This document shows, piece after piece, positions 50,311 to 59,715 of a DNA stretch of 64,000 nt. The position numbers and the translations under genes are program-made. Source of the stretch: Butyrivibrio sp. (lineage in GTDB: Bacteria > Bacillota > Clostridia > Lachnospirales > Lachnospiraceae); NCBI GenBank assembly GCA_015056565.1, contig SVGB01000009.1:37635-101634 (forward strand), in the 5' to 3' direction. The number at the start of each line of letters is the position of its first letter. The first letter of the stretch is position 1. The notes below the pieces were generated by a model. The model ran no database searches. It saw only the letters and a program-made list of their open reading frames with translations, and was not told the DNA's origin.

Positions 50311-52731
50311 ATGTTAGTACCTTTAAGTTGGCTTAAAGATTTTGTTGATATAGATATAGAACCAAAAGAGCTTGAGAAGAAGCTGTTTGATTGTGGATTT
50401 GAGGTTGAGGAGTGTTGGGAAGTCGGCAAGGACATTTCTAATGTAGTAGTTGGACAGGTTGAGACCTGCGAGCCTATTCCTGATACCCACCTTCATGTAT
50501 GTACAGTTAATGCTGGTGAGCATGGTACTTTCCAGGTATGCTGTGGCGCAGATAATGTTCAGGCAGGTGGCAAGTATCCCCTTGCTCTTGTAGGCGCGAC
50601 AGTTATTGAAACAGAAAGAGACCATGTGACAGTAATTGGTGTTGCAACCATCAAAAAAGGCAAGCTTCGTGGCTACGATTCAGAAGGAATGCTCTGCTCA
50701 GGAGTTGAGCTTGGAGTATCTGAGGACATGTACCCTGGAGCAGGTTACAACGGACTTCTTGTTTTCCCTGAGGATACAGAGGTTGGTGCTGATGTTAAGC
50801 CTATTCTTGGCCTTGATGACTGGATCTTTGATGTTTCAATCACAGCAAACAGACCTGACTGCCAGAGCATTTACGGCCTTGCAAGAGAGGTTGCAGCAGC
50901 TCTTGATAAGCCTTTAAAAGAGATTGACCTCTCCTATACAGAAACTGACGTAGAGAATTCTGGATTTAGCGTAACTGTTGAAGATCCGGATCTTTGCCCA
51001 AGATATATTGGCCACTATGTTTACGATGTAAAGCTGGCTGAGAGCCCTCTTTGGATGAAGAGAAGACTTGCTATGGTTGGCAATAACTCAATCAACAATA
51101 TCGTTGATATCACAAACTACATCATGAGAGAGCTTGGCCAGCCAATGCATGCATTTGATGGAAACTTCCTCGAAGGCAACAAGATTGTTGTAAGACGTGC
51201 AAAACAGGGAGAGAAGATTGTAACACTTGATGAGAACGAGTTTGAGCTTACCACAGATAATCTTGTTATCTGCGACGGCGTAAAGCCAGTAGCTCTTGCA
51301 GGTATCATGGGCGGTCTTAACTCTGAGATCCGTGATACAACAACTACAGTTACCTTTGAAGCAGCTAAGTTCATGCGTGACAACATCCGTAAGAGCTCAA
51401 GAGCTCTGGGTCAATCATCTGACTCATCAGCAGCATTTGCAAAGGGTGTTTACGAATATACAACTGTTATCGCCATGAAGAGAGCTCTTCATCTTATTGA
51501 ACAGCTTGGCGCTGGTAAGGTATCCAAGACTCATGTTGATATCAATACCGGAAACAGCCTTGAAAAGAAAGAAATGAAGGCTTCTATCAAGAAGGTAAAT
51601 GGCGTTCTTGGTATCGAAGTTCCTGAGTCAGAAATAAAGAGAATCCTTACAAACCTCAATTTTGAGCCTGTAATTAACGGCGATGAGCTCACTATCAAGA
51701 TCCCTGCATATCGTGAGGATATGGAAGATTATCCTGATATTGCAGAAGAACTCATCCGTATGTATGGCTATGATCATGTTGTGCCTACATTCCTTAAGAA
51801 TGCAGCTGTAACAACCGGTGGAAGAAACCTTCAGCAGAAAACTGAGCTTAGGATCAAGAGAGCTCTCTGCGCTCAGGGGGCTTTCGAGTGCATGCATTAC
51901 TCATTCTTTTCACCAAGTGATCTTGACCTTCTGGGATTTGAAGAGGATGCAGTTGAAAGAAAGGCTATAAAGATCCTTAATCCTATCAACGAGGATCTCT
52001 CAATAATGAGAACAACTCTTGCAGCTCAGATGATCCATGCTATCGCAAGAAATCAAAAGAAGGGAACTCTCGAGGGAAGGCTGTTTGAACTTGGGAACAG
52101 ATTTATTCCAAAGTCTCTGCCACTTACTGAGTATCCTGATGAAAAAGCTACTCTTTGCATCGGTATCTTTGGCGAGGGAGAGGATATCTTCACATTAAAA
52201 GGACTTGCACAGAATGTTGCAGATGCTCTTCACATAAACTTTAAGTATGAACAGGGCACCAAGACATTCCTTCATCCATACAGAACAGCCAGGATCCTTT
52301 GCGAGGGCGAGGAGGTTGGATATCTTGGACAGATTACCTACGAGATCCAGGATGAAACAGATATGAGGATTCCAGCATATATCTGTGAGATCGACCTTTC
52401 TGTACTCGAAAAGTATTATGGCAGGACTCCAAACTTTGAGCCACTTAGTAAGTTTGCTATAGTTAAGCGTGATCTTGCTCTTATCATGGACAAGACAGTT
52501 ACCTGCGGCGAAGTTGAGGATGCTATCTTTAGCTCCTGCAAGTATGTCACAGATGTTAAGCTCTTTGACGTATACGAGGGACTTCCTATTCCTCCTACCA
52601 AGAAGAGCATGGCATTTACCATCACCTTTACTCCAAAGGAAGAGGAGCTTACAGATGAGATGATAAATGGCTTTGTTGATAAAATGCTCAGAAAGCTTTC
52701 ATTTACTATGGGAATAGAAATCCGTAGCTGA
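50311..52731 (+). CDS. pheT: Phenylalanyl-tRNA synthetase beta subunit
   Basis: The 806-residue partner of PheS. Domains in order: an N-terminal OB tRNA-binding fold (about 40-155), B3/B4 editing (about 205-390), B5 (about 405-475), a core catalytic-like fold (about 490-690) and a C-terminal anticodon-binding FDX-ACB domain (about 712-805, FAIVKRDLALIMDKTVTCGE). It lies 17 bp after pheS with an AGGAGGAG site before ATG 50311. Length is normal and there are no frame breaks. Confidence 0.98.
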   Translation: MLVPLSWLKDFVDIDIEPKELEKKLFDCGFEVEECWEVGKDISNVVVGQVETCEPIPDTHLHVCTVNAGEHGTFQVCCGADNVQAGGKYPLALVGATVIETERDHVTVIGVATIKKGKLRGYDSEGMLCSGVELGVSEDMYPGAGYNGLLVFPEDTEVGADVKPILGLDDWIFDVSITANRPDCQSIYGLAREVAAALDKPLKEIDLSYTETDVENSGFSVTVEDPDLCPRYIGHYVYDVKLAESPLWMKRRLAMVGNNSINNIVDITNYIMRELGQPMHAFDGNFLEGNKIVVRRAKQGEKIVTLDENEFELTTDNLVICDGVKPVALAGIMGGLNSEIRDTTTTVTFEAAKFMRDNIRKSSRALGQSSDSSAAFAKGVYEYTTVIAMKRALHLIEQLGAGKVSKTHVDINTGNSLEKKEMKASIKKVNGVLGIEVPESEIKRILTNLNFEPVINGDELTIKIPAYREDMEDYPDIAEELIRMYGYDHVVPTFLKNAAVTTGGRNLQQKTELRIKRALCAQGAFECMHYSFFSPSDLDLLGFEEDAVERKAIKILNPINEDLSIMRTTLAAQMIHAIARNQKKGTLEGRLFELGNRFIPKSLPLTEYPDEKATLCIGIFGEGEDIFTLKGLAQNVADALHINFKYEQGTKTFLHPYRTARILCEGEEVGYLGQITYEIQDETDMRIPAYICEIDLSVLEKYYGRTPNFEPLSKFAIVKRDLALIMDKTVTCGEVEDAIFSSCKYVTDVKLFDVYEGLPIPPTKKSMAFTITFTPKEEELTDEMINGFVDKMLRKLSFTMGIEIRS

Positions 52732-52762
52732 GATTGATTGAAACTCAAGCAGGTGATAGAAT

Positions 52763-52797
52763 AGTCATTGCTTTAAACAGCAATGACTATTTTTATT
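52763..52797 (+). terminator. Terminator after pheT
   Basis: AGTCATTGCT (52763-52772) and AGCAATGACT (52779-52788) form a perfect 10-bp stem with an ATTTTTATT tail. Confidence 0.93.
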
Positions 52798-52813
52798 CTC
52801 GAAAGGAGCTTAT

Positions 52814-54313
52814 ATGAATAGAATTAATGCATGGACAACATACAATGCAACTCAGCTTAAGGCAGTTGAGAAACTTGCAGATGAGTACAAGACTTTCCTT
52901 GATAACTCTAAGACAGAGAGGGAAGCAATTGATTCAATTGTCAACGAGATCGAGGCAGCTGGCTACAGAGAGTTAAACACCCTTGTTGGCAGCAAGACCA
53001 AGCTTAAAAAGGGAGACAAGGTTTACAGCGTTTGGATGAACAAATCGATCATCATCTTCCAGCTTGGCTCAGATCCAATGGAGGCAGGACTTAACATTCT
53101 TGGAGCTCACATTGACTCACCTCGTCTTGATGTTAAGCAGAATCCTCTTTACGAGGATGGTGGTATTGCTTACCTTGATACACACTACTATGGCGGTATC
53201 AAGAAGTATCAGTACGTAACAATTCCTCTTGCTATCCACGGCGTTATTGTGAAAAAAGATGGCACAACAGTGCAGCTTAATGTAGGTGAGGATGAGGACG
53301 ATCCAGTATTCTTCATTTCTGACCTTCTTATCCATCTTGCTCAGGATCAGCTTGGCAAGAAGGCTTCCAACGTTATTGAGGGCGAGGCTCTCGATCTTAT
53401 AGTTGGTAACAGACCTTTTGTTATTGAGAGCGATGAAAAAGAAAAGGCTGAAAAGAAAAATACTAAGCTTTCAGCTGGTGAGCAGTACGCTATTAAGGCT
53501 GAGAAGGAAGAAAAGGCAGCAAATGGAAAGGTATCAGGAGCTGTAAGACGTGGAATTCTTGCAATACTTAATGACCTTTATGGTATTGAGGAAGAGGACT
53601 TCCTTTCTGCAGAGCTTGAGATTGTTCCTGCTGGTAAGTCAAGAGATGCAGGCTTTGACAGATCAATGATCCTTGGCTATGGCCATGATGACAGAGTTTG
53701 TGCGTTCCCTTCAATGAAGGCTATTTTAGAGGCCAAGAATCTTAAGAGAACAGCATGCTGCATCCTTGTAGACAAGGAAGAGATCGGATCTGTAGGCGCT
53801 ACAGGAATGCAGAGCAGATTTTTCGAAAATGCAGTAGCTGAGCTTATGAACCTCACTAAGGAGGGCTTTAATGATCTTGCTCTCAGGAGATGTCTTGCGA
53901 ACTCATGCATGCTTTCTTCAGACGTAAGTGCAGCATTTGACCCATCATATGCTGGCAGCTTTGAAAAGAAAAACGCAGCATTCCTTGGCGGCGGACTTGT
54001 ATTTAATAAGTTCACTGGAAGCCGTGGTAAGAGCGGATCTAACGATGCCAACGCTGAGTATATTGCTGAGATCAGAAAGGCATTTGACAAGGACAAGATC
54101 GTTTACCACACATCAGAGCTTGGCAAGGTAGATGTTGGCGGCGGCGGAACAATCGCTTACATCCTTGCACTTTATGGAATGAATGTTATTGATTCTGGAG
54201 TTGCAGTACTTAACATGCACGCACCTTGGGAGGTTATCAGCAAGGCTGACCTTTACGAGGCTAAGAGAGGATATGTATCCTTCCTTCAGAATATGGATTT
54301 TAGAAACGAGTGA
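52814..54313 (+). CDS. M18-family aminopeptidase
   Basis: A 499-residue zinc aminopeptidase (aspartyl or general, ApeB/LAP4 type). Metal and active-site blocks are [15 protein letters not shown] (about 98-112), [15 protein letters not shown] (about 317-331), [12 protein letters not shown] near 370 and VLNMHAPWE near 470. A charged Lys/Glu insertion (about 212-245) precedes the catalytic part. AAAGGAG precedes ATG 52814. It overlaps or abuts queA, with the queA ATG 2 bp after its stop. Confidence 0.94.
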   Translation: MNRINAWTTYNATQLKAVEKLADEYKTFLDNSKTEREAIDSIVNEIEAAGYRELNTLVGSKTKLKKGDKVYSVWMNKSIIIFQLGSDPMEAGLNILGAHIDSPRLDVKQNPLYEDGGIAYLDTHYYGGIKKYQYVTIPLAIHGVIVKKDGTTVQLNVGEDEDDPVFFISDLLIHLAQDQLGKKASNVIEGEALDLIVGNRPFVIESDEKEKAEKKNTKLSAGEQYAIKAEKEEKAANGKVSGAVRRGILAILNDLYGIEEEDFLSAELEIVPAGKSRDAGFDRSMILGYGHDDRVCAFPSMKAILEAKNLKRTACCILVDKEEIGSVGATGMQSRFFENAVAELMNLTKEGFNDLALRRCLANSCMLSSDVSAAFDPSYAGSFEKKNAAFLGGGLVFNKFTGSRGKSGSNDANAEYIAEIRKAFDKDKIVYHTSELGKVDVGGGGTIAYILALYGMNVIDSGVAVLNMHAPWEVISKADLYEAKRGYVSFLQNMDFRNE

Positions 54314-54315
54314 TC

Positions 54316-55353
54316 ATGGAAATAGGACTTAGTACTTCTGATTATTACTTTGATCTGCCCAAGGAACTGATTGCTCAGGATCCAATGGAGAAAAGAGATG
54401 AGTGCAGACTCCTTGTTGTAGACAAAGAAACTGGTGCAATAGAGCACCACAAGTTTAACGAGATCATAAATTATTTAGAGCCAGGCGACTGCCTGGTTCT
54501 GAATAACACCAAGGTAATCCCTGCAAGACTCCTTGGAGAAAAGGACGGAACCGGCGCAGCTGTGGAGATCCTTCTTTTAAAAAGAAAGGAAGGTGACGTC
54601 TGGGAGACACTGGTCAAGCCCGGTAAAAAATTGCGTCCCGGTGCAAGAGTATCCTTTGGCGGAGGAATCTTAAAGGCTGAGGTACTGGACATAGTTGAGG
54701 AGGGAAACCGCCTTGTAAAATTCTACTATGATGGTATCTGGGAAGAAGTTCTTGATAAGCTTGGAGAGATGCCACTTCCTCCATATATCACCCATAAGCT
54801 TGAGGACAAGAACATGTACCAGACGGTATATGCTAAGTTCGAAGGATCAGCTGCAGCTCCAACTGCAGGACTTCATTTTACCAATGAGCTTTTGGAAAAG
54901 ATCAGGGAAAAGGGCGTTGATATGGCCTTTGTAACTCTCCACGTAGGTCTTGGAACCTTCAGACCTGTTAAGGTGACCAATGTAAAAGAACACCACATGC
55001 ACACAGAGTGGTATCAGGTGACGGCAGAGGCTGCTGAAAAAATAAACAGGGCTAAAGAAAATGGCCACAAGGTTATCTGCGTTGGAACCACAAGCTGCAG
55101 GACAATTGAAAGTGCGGCTGATGAAAATGGAAGGCTCTGTGAATGTAGCGGAGATACTTCGATCTTTATTTATCCGGGATATAAATTTAAGGTTCTGGAT
55201 GAGCTTATAACAAACTTCCACCTGCCTGAATCTACACTGGTCATGCTGGTATCAGCTCTTGCAGGAAGAGAGCATGTTTTAAATGCCTATCAGGAAGCTA
55301 TAAAAGAGCGCTACAGGTTCTTTTCCTTTGGAGATGCTTGCTTTTTTAAATGA
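54316..55353 (+). CDS. queA: tRNA queuosine ribosyltransferase-isomerase
   Basis: QueA moves and rearranges the ribose of S-adenosylmethionine onto 7-aminomethyl-7-deazaguanine in tRNA, making epoxyqueuosine. It has 345 residues from ATG 54316; a GTG at 54310 lies within the upstream stop region. Family blocks are [15 protein letters not shown] (about 8-22), [13 protein letters not shown] near 61, LPPYI near 154, [14 protein letters not shown] near 177 and [13 protein letters not shown] near 297. tgt, queH and queG are not nearby. Confidence 0.97.
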   Translation: MEIGLSTSDYYFDLPKELIAQDPMEKRDECRLLVVDKETGAIEHHKFNEIINYLEPGDCLVLNNTKVIPARLLGEKDGTGAAVEILLLKRKEGDVWETLVKPGKKLRPGARVSFGGGILKAEVLDIVEEGNRLVKFYYDGIWEEVLDKLGEMPLPPYITHKLEDKNMYQTVYAKFEGSAAAPTAGLHFTNELLEKIREKGVDMAFVTLHVGLGTFRPVKVTNVKEHHMHTEWYQVTAEAAEKINRAKENGHKVICVGTTSCRTIESAADENGRLCECSGDTSIFIYPGYKFKVLDELITNFHLPESTLVMLVSALAGREHVLNAYQEAIKERYRFFSFGDACFFK

Positions 55354-55380
55354 TCTGATAGCTGTCCCTTTGCCCAGTTC

Positions 55381-55409
55381 TTGAAAGCACCCTTTTTATG
55401 GGTTATTAT
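55381..55409 (+). promoter_or_regulatory. Promoter for the PilZ-dehydrogenase pair
   Basis: TTGAAA (55381-55386), a 17-bp spacer and TATTAT (55404-55409), 51 bp before the PilZ ATG. Confidence 0.55.
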
Positions 55410-55460
55410 GAATAGTAGTGAACTGTATTTAAACTATATTTCATTTATCAGGGGGCAAGT

Positions 55461-55817
55461 ATGGAAGACAGAAGAAGAAGCAAAAGACTGGATTTATCTG
55501 GTGAGATCATTATTAAAGAGCTTGGAACTAATACAGCCACATCATGCGATATCAAGATAACTGATGCTTCAAGTGCTGGTATTGGCTTTTCAACTGACAA
55601 GCAGCTCACTATTGGCGATAATTATGAAGCCAATCTTACTATATGGACCAAGGAAGTACTCCATGTGTTCATTCAGATAGTAAGGGCTAAAAAAGATGGT
55701 GATGAATACCATTACGGCGGATCCTTTATTGGAATGCCAGAAGATGTAAAAAAGAGAATAGACGTATATGAGCTTGTTGAAGATGAGAAAGCCAAGCTCG
55801 CAGGAGAAAATAAATGA
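55461..55817 (+). CDS. PilZ-domain cyclic-di-GMP receptor
   Basis: A 118-residue single PilZ domain. The two binding motifs are present: the Arg cluster [10 protein letters not shown] (about 3-12, RxxxR) and DASSAGIGF (about 34-42, D/NxSxxG). Such proteins bind cyclic-di-GMP and pass the signal to a partner. It has a GGGGGC ribosome site, and its end overlaps the start of a nucleotide-sugar dehydrogenase gene as ATGA. This suggests the two proteins are made together and may act together on polysaccharide precursor supply. No membrane span is present. Confidence 0.9.
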   Translation: MEDRRRSKRLDLSGEIIIKELGTNTATSCDIKITDASSAGIGFSTDKQLTIGDNYEANLTIWTKEVLHVFIQIVRAKKDGDEYHYGGSFIGMPEDVKKRIDVYELVEDEKAKLAGENK

Positions 55818-56998
55818 AAATAGCTGTAGTAGGAACTGGATATGTAGGACTGTCCAATTCCATCCTCTTATCACAAAACAATGATGTGGTCTGTGTTGAT
55901 GTTATACCTGAGAAGGTTGAGATGATCAATAACAGAAGATCTCCCATCATAGACAAGGAGATAGAGGAATACCTTAAAAAAGATTCCCTTAGGCTTGAAG
56001 CTACACTTGATGCTTCATATGCCTATAAAGATGCTGATTTTGTAGTAGTTTCAACTCCAACCAACTATGACGAGAAGCTGAACTATTTTGATACATCATC
56101 AGTAGAAAGCGTGATCGATCAGGTCAGGAAGGAAAATCCTGATGCTTATATCGTGATCAAGTCAACAATTCCTGTAGGATTTACAGAAGAAATAAGCGGA
56201 GAGTATGAGACAGATCACATCCTGTTCTCCCCTGAGTTTTTGAGAGAAGGACATGCTCTTTACGACAATCTTTATCCTTCCCGCATTATTGTTGGCTATG
56301 ATGCAACAAGTAAGGATGCAAAAGAAAAAGCTGAGATGTTTGCAGGTCTTCTTAAACAGGGAGCCATCAAAGAGAACATCGATGTGCTTTATATGAATTA
56401 CACCGAGGCTGAGTGCGTTAAGCTTTTTGCTAACACATTCCTGGCGCTTCGAGTATCATACTTTAACGAGCTTGATACTTATGCAGAGGTTAGAGGACTA
56501 AATACCAGAAACATCATTGAAGGTGTTTGCCTTGATCCACGAATTGGTAATTTCTACAACAATCCTTCCTTTGGATACGGCGGGTACTGCCTGCCGAAGG
56601 ACACCAAGCAGCTTCTTGCAAACTATGAGGACGTTCCCAATAACCTCATAACTGCCATAGTAGATGCAAACAGGACCAGAAAAGATTTTATTGCCGACAG
56701 GATCTGGGCTCTTCATCCCAAAAAGGTTGGCGTTTACAGGCTTACCATGAAGGCTGGCTCTGACAACTTCCGTCAGTCAGCTATACAGGGTATCATGAAG
56801 CGTATCAAGTCCCGTGGAATAGAGTGTATCGTATATGAGCCAACTTTAAAGGACGAGGATTTCTTTAACTCAAGAGTTGAAAGAGATCTTGATAAGTTCA
56901 AAAAAGACTGTGACGTCATCATTGCAAATCGTCTTACAGACGAGCTTGAGGATGTTGTGGATAAGGTTTATACAAGAGATCTGTTCAGAAACGAATAA
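55814..56998 (+). CDS. UDP-glucose/GDP-mannose dehydrogenase family protein
   Basis: A 394-residue NAD-dependent dehydrogenase that oxidises a nucleotide sugar twice to the uronate, most likely UDP-glucose to UDP-glucuronate. The Rossmann loop is [11 protein letters not shown] (about 5-15). [10 protein letters not shown] (about 118-127) and the catalytic C259 in [10 protein letters not shown] are typical. The size is that of the short Ugd form. UDP-glucuronate feeds capsule or exopolysaccharide. It is translationally coupled to the PilZ gene. Substrate choice between UDP-glucose and UDP-ManNAc type is inferred from the short form. Confidence 0.9.
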   Translation: MKIAVVGTGYVGLSNSILLSQNNDVVCVDVIPEKVEMINNRRSPIIDKEIEEYLKKDSLRLEATLDASYAYKDADFVVVSTPTNYDEKLNYFDTSSVESVIDQVRKENPDAYIVIKSTIPVGFTEEISGEYETDHILFSPEFLREGHALYDNLYPSRIIVGYDATSKDAKEKAEMFAGLLKQGAIKENIDVLYMNYTEAECVKLFANTFLALRVSYFNELDTYAEVRGLNTRNIIEGVCLDPRIGNFYNNPSFGYGGYCLPKDTKQLLANYEDVPNNLITAIVDANRTRKDFIADRIWALHPKKVGVYRLTMKAGSDNFRQSAIQGIMKRIKSRGIECIVYEPTLKDEDFFNSRVERDLDKFKKDCDVIIANRLTDELEDVVDKVYTRDLFRNE

Positions 56999-57007
56999 GA
57001 CAAAAAT

Positions 57008-57037
57008 AAAGCTGTACATGCGTGTACAGCTTTTTTT
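57008..57037 (+). terminator. Terminator after the dehydrogenase gene
   Basis: AAAGCTGTACA (57008-57018) with TGTACAGCTTT (57023-57033), loop TGCG, then a T-run. Confidence 0.95.
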
Positions 57038-57063
57038 ATTGCGTAAAAATGTTTGAAGCCTGA

Positions 57064-58392
57064 TTACAACAGACTCTGGAAATCCTTAAAGAATGTGGGG
57101 TAGGAGATGCCTACGCACTCATCGTCAATTATTCTTGTGGTTCCGTCGGCTACCAAAGAAGCAACAGCAAAGCTCATGGCAAGGCGATGATCAGCGTGGG
57201 AGTCAATATCTGCTCCGGTAAGAGGCTTGCCTCCATGTATTATCATTCCATCGTCAGTGGCTTCTATGTCGCAGCCCATCTTCTTTAAGCCTTCTACTAC
57301 AGTATCTATCCTGTTTGATTCCTTTATTTTAAGCTCAGCTGCGTCCTTAATGATGGTATCAAAGCCTGCAGTTGCAGCAACCACGGCAACAACAGGAAGC
57401 TCATCTATCATGGTTGGGATCACTTTTCCGCCGATAACAAACTGATTGTTACTGTCGGCTTTTAGCTCTGAGTACTTTACGAGAATATCGGCCTTGGGCT
57501 CACTCTTTTTATCTACGTTAAGAAGTGTTATATCAGCGCCCATCTGCTCTAGAACAGCCAGGATACCTGATCTTGTCTTGTTGATGCCGACATTTCTGAT
57601 AAGAAGCTCAGAACCTGGAACAATAAGAGCTGCAGCAATGAAATATGCAGCTGATGAAATATCACCAGGAACATTTATCTTCTGACCTGTAAGAGGCATT
57701 CCGGGGTGCAGGATAGCAGCGGCACTTCCGTCTACCGCAACTTCATTATGGATATCTGCTCCAAAGGATTGAAGCATTATCTCAGTGTGGTTTCTTGAAA
57801 GAGCAGGCTCATACACAACGGTATCTCCGTCTGCGTAAAGACCTGCCAGCATTATGCAGGACTTAACCTGGGCAGAAGCTACAGGGCTTCTGTAATTGAT
57901 CCCGTGAAGCTGCTTTCCGCCGGTAAAGCGAAGAGGAGCGCAGTCATTGCCCATTACTGAGATCACCTCTGCTCCCATCTGGGAAAGGGGAGTCATGATT
58001 CTCTTCATAGGCCTTTTTTCAATGGACATATCCCCTGTTATCATGGAATCAAATGGCTGAGCGGCCAGGATGCCGGACATGAGGCGGGTTGTGGTTCCGC
58101 TGTTTCCAGTGTACAGGGTGCAGTCAGGTGCCTTAAAAGAGTTAAGACCTCTGCCGTGAACAGTGATGGTGGGAACGCCATTAGTCGGGCGGACAGTGTG
58201 CTCAATCTCTACACCCATTTTCCTGAAGCAGTCAATGGTAGAGAGGCAGTCTGCACTCTGCAGAAAACCCGTAACCTCTGTGGTGCCTTGAGAGAGGGCA
58301 CCAAACATGATGCTCCTGTGGGAAATGGACTTGTCCCCTGGTACAAATATGTCGCCTTTTAAAGGCTTTTTTGCTTTTTCTAATGAGATCAT
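57064..58392 (-). CDS. aroA: 3-phosphoshikimate 1-carboxyvinyltransferase (EPSP synthase)
   Basis: AroA joins shikimate-3-phosphate and phosphoenolpyruvate on the way to chorismate. It has 442 residues. PEP and shikimate sites are VPGDKSISHRSIMFGAL (about 18-34), YTGNSGTTTRLMSG (about 93-106), KESNRI near 353 and the C-terminal SHADHRLAMSFAVA. The NSGTTTR form (with Thr) is common to class II (more inhibitor-tolerant) and other clostridial enzymes; I do not assign a class. It follows tyrA by 23 bp on the minus strand. Confidence 0.97.
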   Translation of the reverse strand: MISLEKAKKPLKGDIFVPGDKSISHRSIMFGALSQGTTEVTGFLQSADCLSTIDCFRKMGVEIEHTVRPTNGVPTITVHGRGLNSFKAPDCTLYTGNSGTTTRLMSGILAAQPFDSMITGDMSIEKRPMKRIMTPLSQMGAEVISVMGNDCAPLRFTGGKQLHGINYRSPVASAQVKSCIMLAGLYADGDTVVYEPALSRNHTEIMLQSFGADIHNEVAVDGSAAAILHPGMPLTGQKINVPGDISSAAYFIAAALIVPGSELLIRNVGINKTRSGILAVLEQMGADITLLNVDKKSEPKADILVKYSELKADSNNQFVIGGKVIPTMIDELPVVAVVAATAGFDTIIKDAAELKIKESNRIDTVVEGLKKMGCDIEATDDGMIIHGGKPLTGADIDSHADHRLAMSFAVASLVADGTTRIIDDECVGISYPTFFKDFQSLL

Positions 58393-58415
58393 CTATATAA
58401 ATTCTCCGATCACTC

Positions 58416-59513
58416 TTATTTAACGTAGAGAGTGTAACCGCTGCCGGTCAAAAGCTCTTTTGCCTTATCCTGACCCTGGGCTGAGTGGAATTCTATCCTT
58501 AAGGTTCCGCGCTCATACTCTCTGTTGTGGACGATACCGATATTCTTGATGTTGATCATGTTGTCTGACAAAAGAGTAGCAACCTTGGCAAGGTTACCAG
58601 GTTTGTCATCAATCTCAACGTGGATGGTAAATACTTTTTTGATAGGACCTGATGCTGTGTCTGTAAAGGACTCGCGATACTGCCTTGCGCTTTCAAAAAA
58701 GTTCATTATCTTATCTTCATCTTTTTCATCGATTGCCAGTTTTATGTCGATAAGGCTGTCGATGTAGCTGCCTAAAAGATCTGAGATGTTGTAGGAATTG
58801 GTCATACAGATCTGTTTCCACATAATGGGAGAAGATGAGGAAATCCTTGTTATGTCCTTGAAGCCTCCAGCAGCTATTGTCTTCATGAGCTGATCCTCAC
58901 TGTCGCTGTTTTTAACAAGGTTTACAAGGGATGCTGAGATGACGTGGGGCACATGGCTTATGGCTGCAGTTATATAGTCATGCTGCTCATAGGACACCAC
59001 AAGAGGAATTGCCTTTATCATCCGGACAAGCTCTGTGTATGCATCAAGTCTTTCCTGAGAGGAATACTCTGTTTTTGTGATTATGTAGTAGGCGTTTTCC
59101 AATATGCCTGGTTTTGAATTGCTATAGCCTATGCGCTCAGTGCCAGCCATTGGATGTCCGCCGATAAACTGTGATTCAAGTGATAGCTCTTTTACCACCT
59201 GATGGATACTGGACTTCACGCTTCCGATATCTGTGATGGTGGTTTTGGCGCTTAAGAAGGGCACGAGAGCTTTCAGGTTCTCATTGTTAAGTTCCACTGG
59301 GGCGCATAGAAAGATGAAGTCACAATCCCCAAATTCCGGTCCGATCTCATAAAGTGGAAGGTCTACAATGCCATCTTCGTGAGCCTTGTCAACGGTTTCT
59401 TTGTGTGGTGTATATGCCATGATCCTGGAGTTTTTGTCAGCTATTTTGATTGCCTTGGCAATGGAACCGCCGATAAGTCCAAGACCTATAAAGCCGTAAG
59501 TTAAACTGTCCAT
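58416..59513 (-). CDS. tyrA: Prephenate dehydrogenase with ACT domain
   Basis: TyrA oxidises prephenate to 4-hydroxyphenylpyruvate for tyrosine. I place the start at ATG 59513, giving 365 residues; an earlier in-frame TTG (59528) lies at the ribosome site itself. The NAD loop is GFIGLGLIGGSIAKAIK (about 7-23), the substrate His is in GGHPMAGTERIGY, and EQHDYITAAISHVPH is near 178. A C-terminal ACT domain (about 295-365, VEIDDKPGNLAKVATLL) suggests tyrosine feedback. Followed by aroA on the same strand. Confidence 0.96.
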   Translation of the reverse strand: MDSLTYGFIGLGLIGGSIAKAIKIADKNSRIMAYTPHKETVDKAHEDGIVDLPLYEIGPEFGDCDFIFLCAPVELNNENLKALVPFLSAKTTITDIGSVKSSIHQVVKELSLESQFIGGHPMAGTERIGYSNSKPGILENAYYIITKTEYSSQERLDAYTELVRMIKAIPLVVSYEQHDYITAAISHVPHVISASLVNLVKNSDSEDQLMKTIAAGGFKDITRISSSSPIMWKQICMTNSYNISDLLGSYIDSLIDIKLAIDEKDEDKIMNFFESARQYRESFTDTASGPIKKVFTIHVEIDDKPGNLAKVATLLSDNMINIKNIGIVHNREYERGTLRIEFHSAQGQDKAKELLTGSGYTLYVK

Positions 59514-59611
59514 GGGAAAACCTTTCAAAAATATGCATTATTATTAACACTATATCACTTTAATGTGTGAAAAACAACTGTCAGATATTTGTGCAATTAG
59601 CCCTAAAAAGC

Positions 59612-59640
59612 TTGTGCAGGTGCATTGTTTTTAGTAAAAT
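59612..59640 (+). promoter_or_regulatory. Promoter for the EF-G-like gene
   Basis: TTGTGC (59612-59617), a 17-bp spacer and TAAAAT (59635-59640), leaving a 5' leader of about 68 nt. Confidence 0.55.
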
Positions 59641-59664
59641 ATTGTTATGAGATTTTTGGGGGAC

Positions 59665-59713
59665 CTAGTCAGTCTTATCAAAAATACCCAATAAGTTGCG
59701 ACTGGAGGACTAG
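59665..59713 (+). promoter_or_regulatory. Leader stem that holds the Shine-Dalgarno of the EF-G-like gene
   Basis: CTAGTC-AGTC (59665-59674) can pair with GACT (59700-59703) and GACTAG (59708-59713). The GGAG part of the ribosome site (59704-59707) would be a bulge between the two helices, 2 bp before ATG 59716. This could limit or time translation. Confidence 0.5.
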
Positions 59714-59715
59714 AT

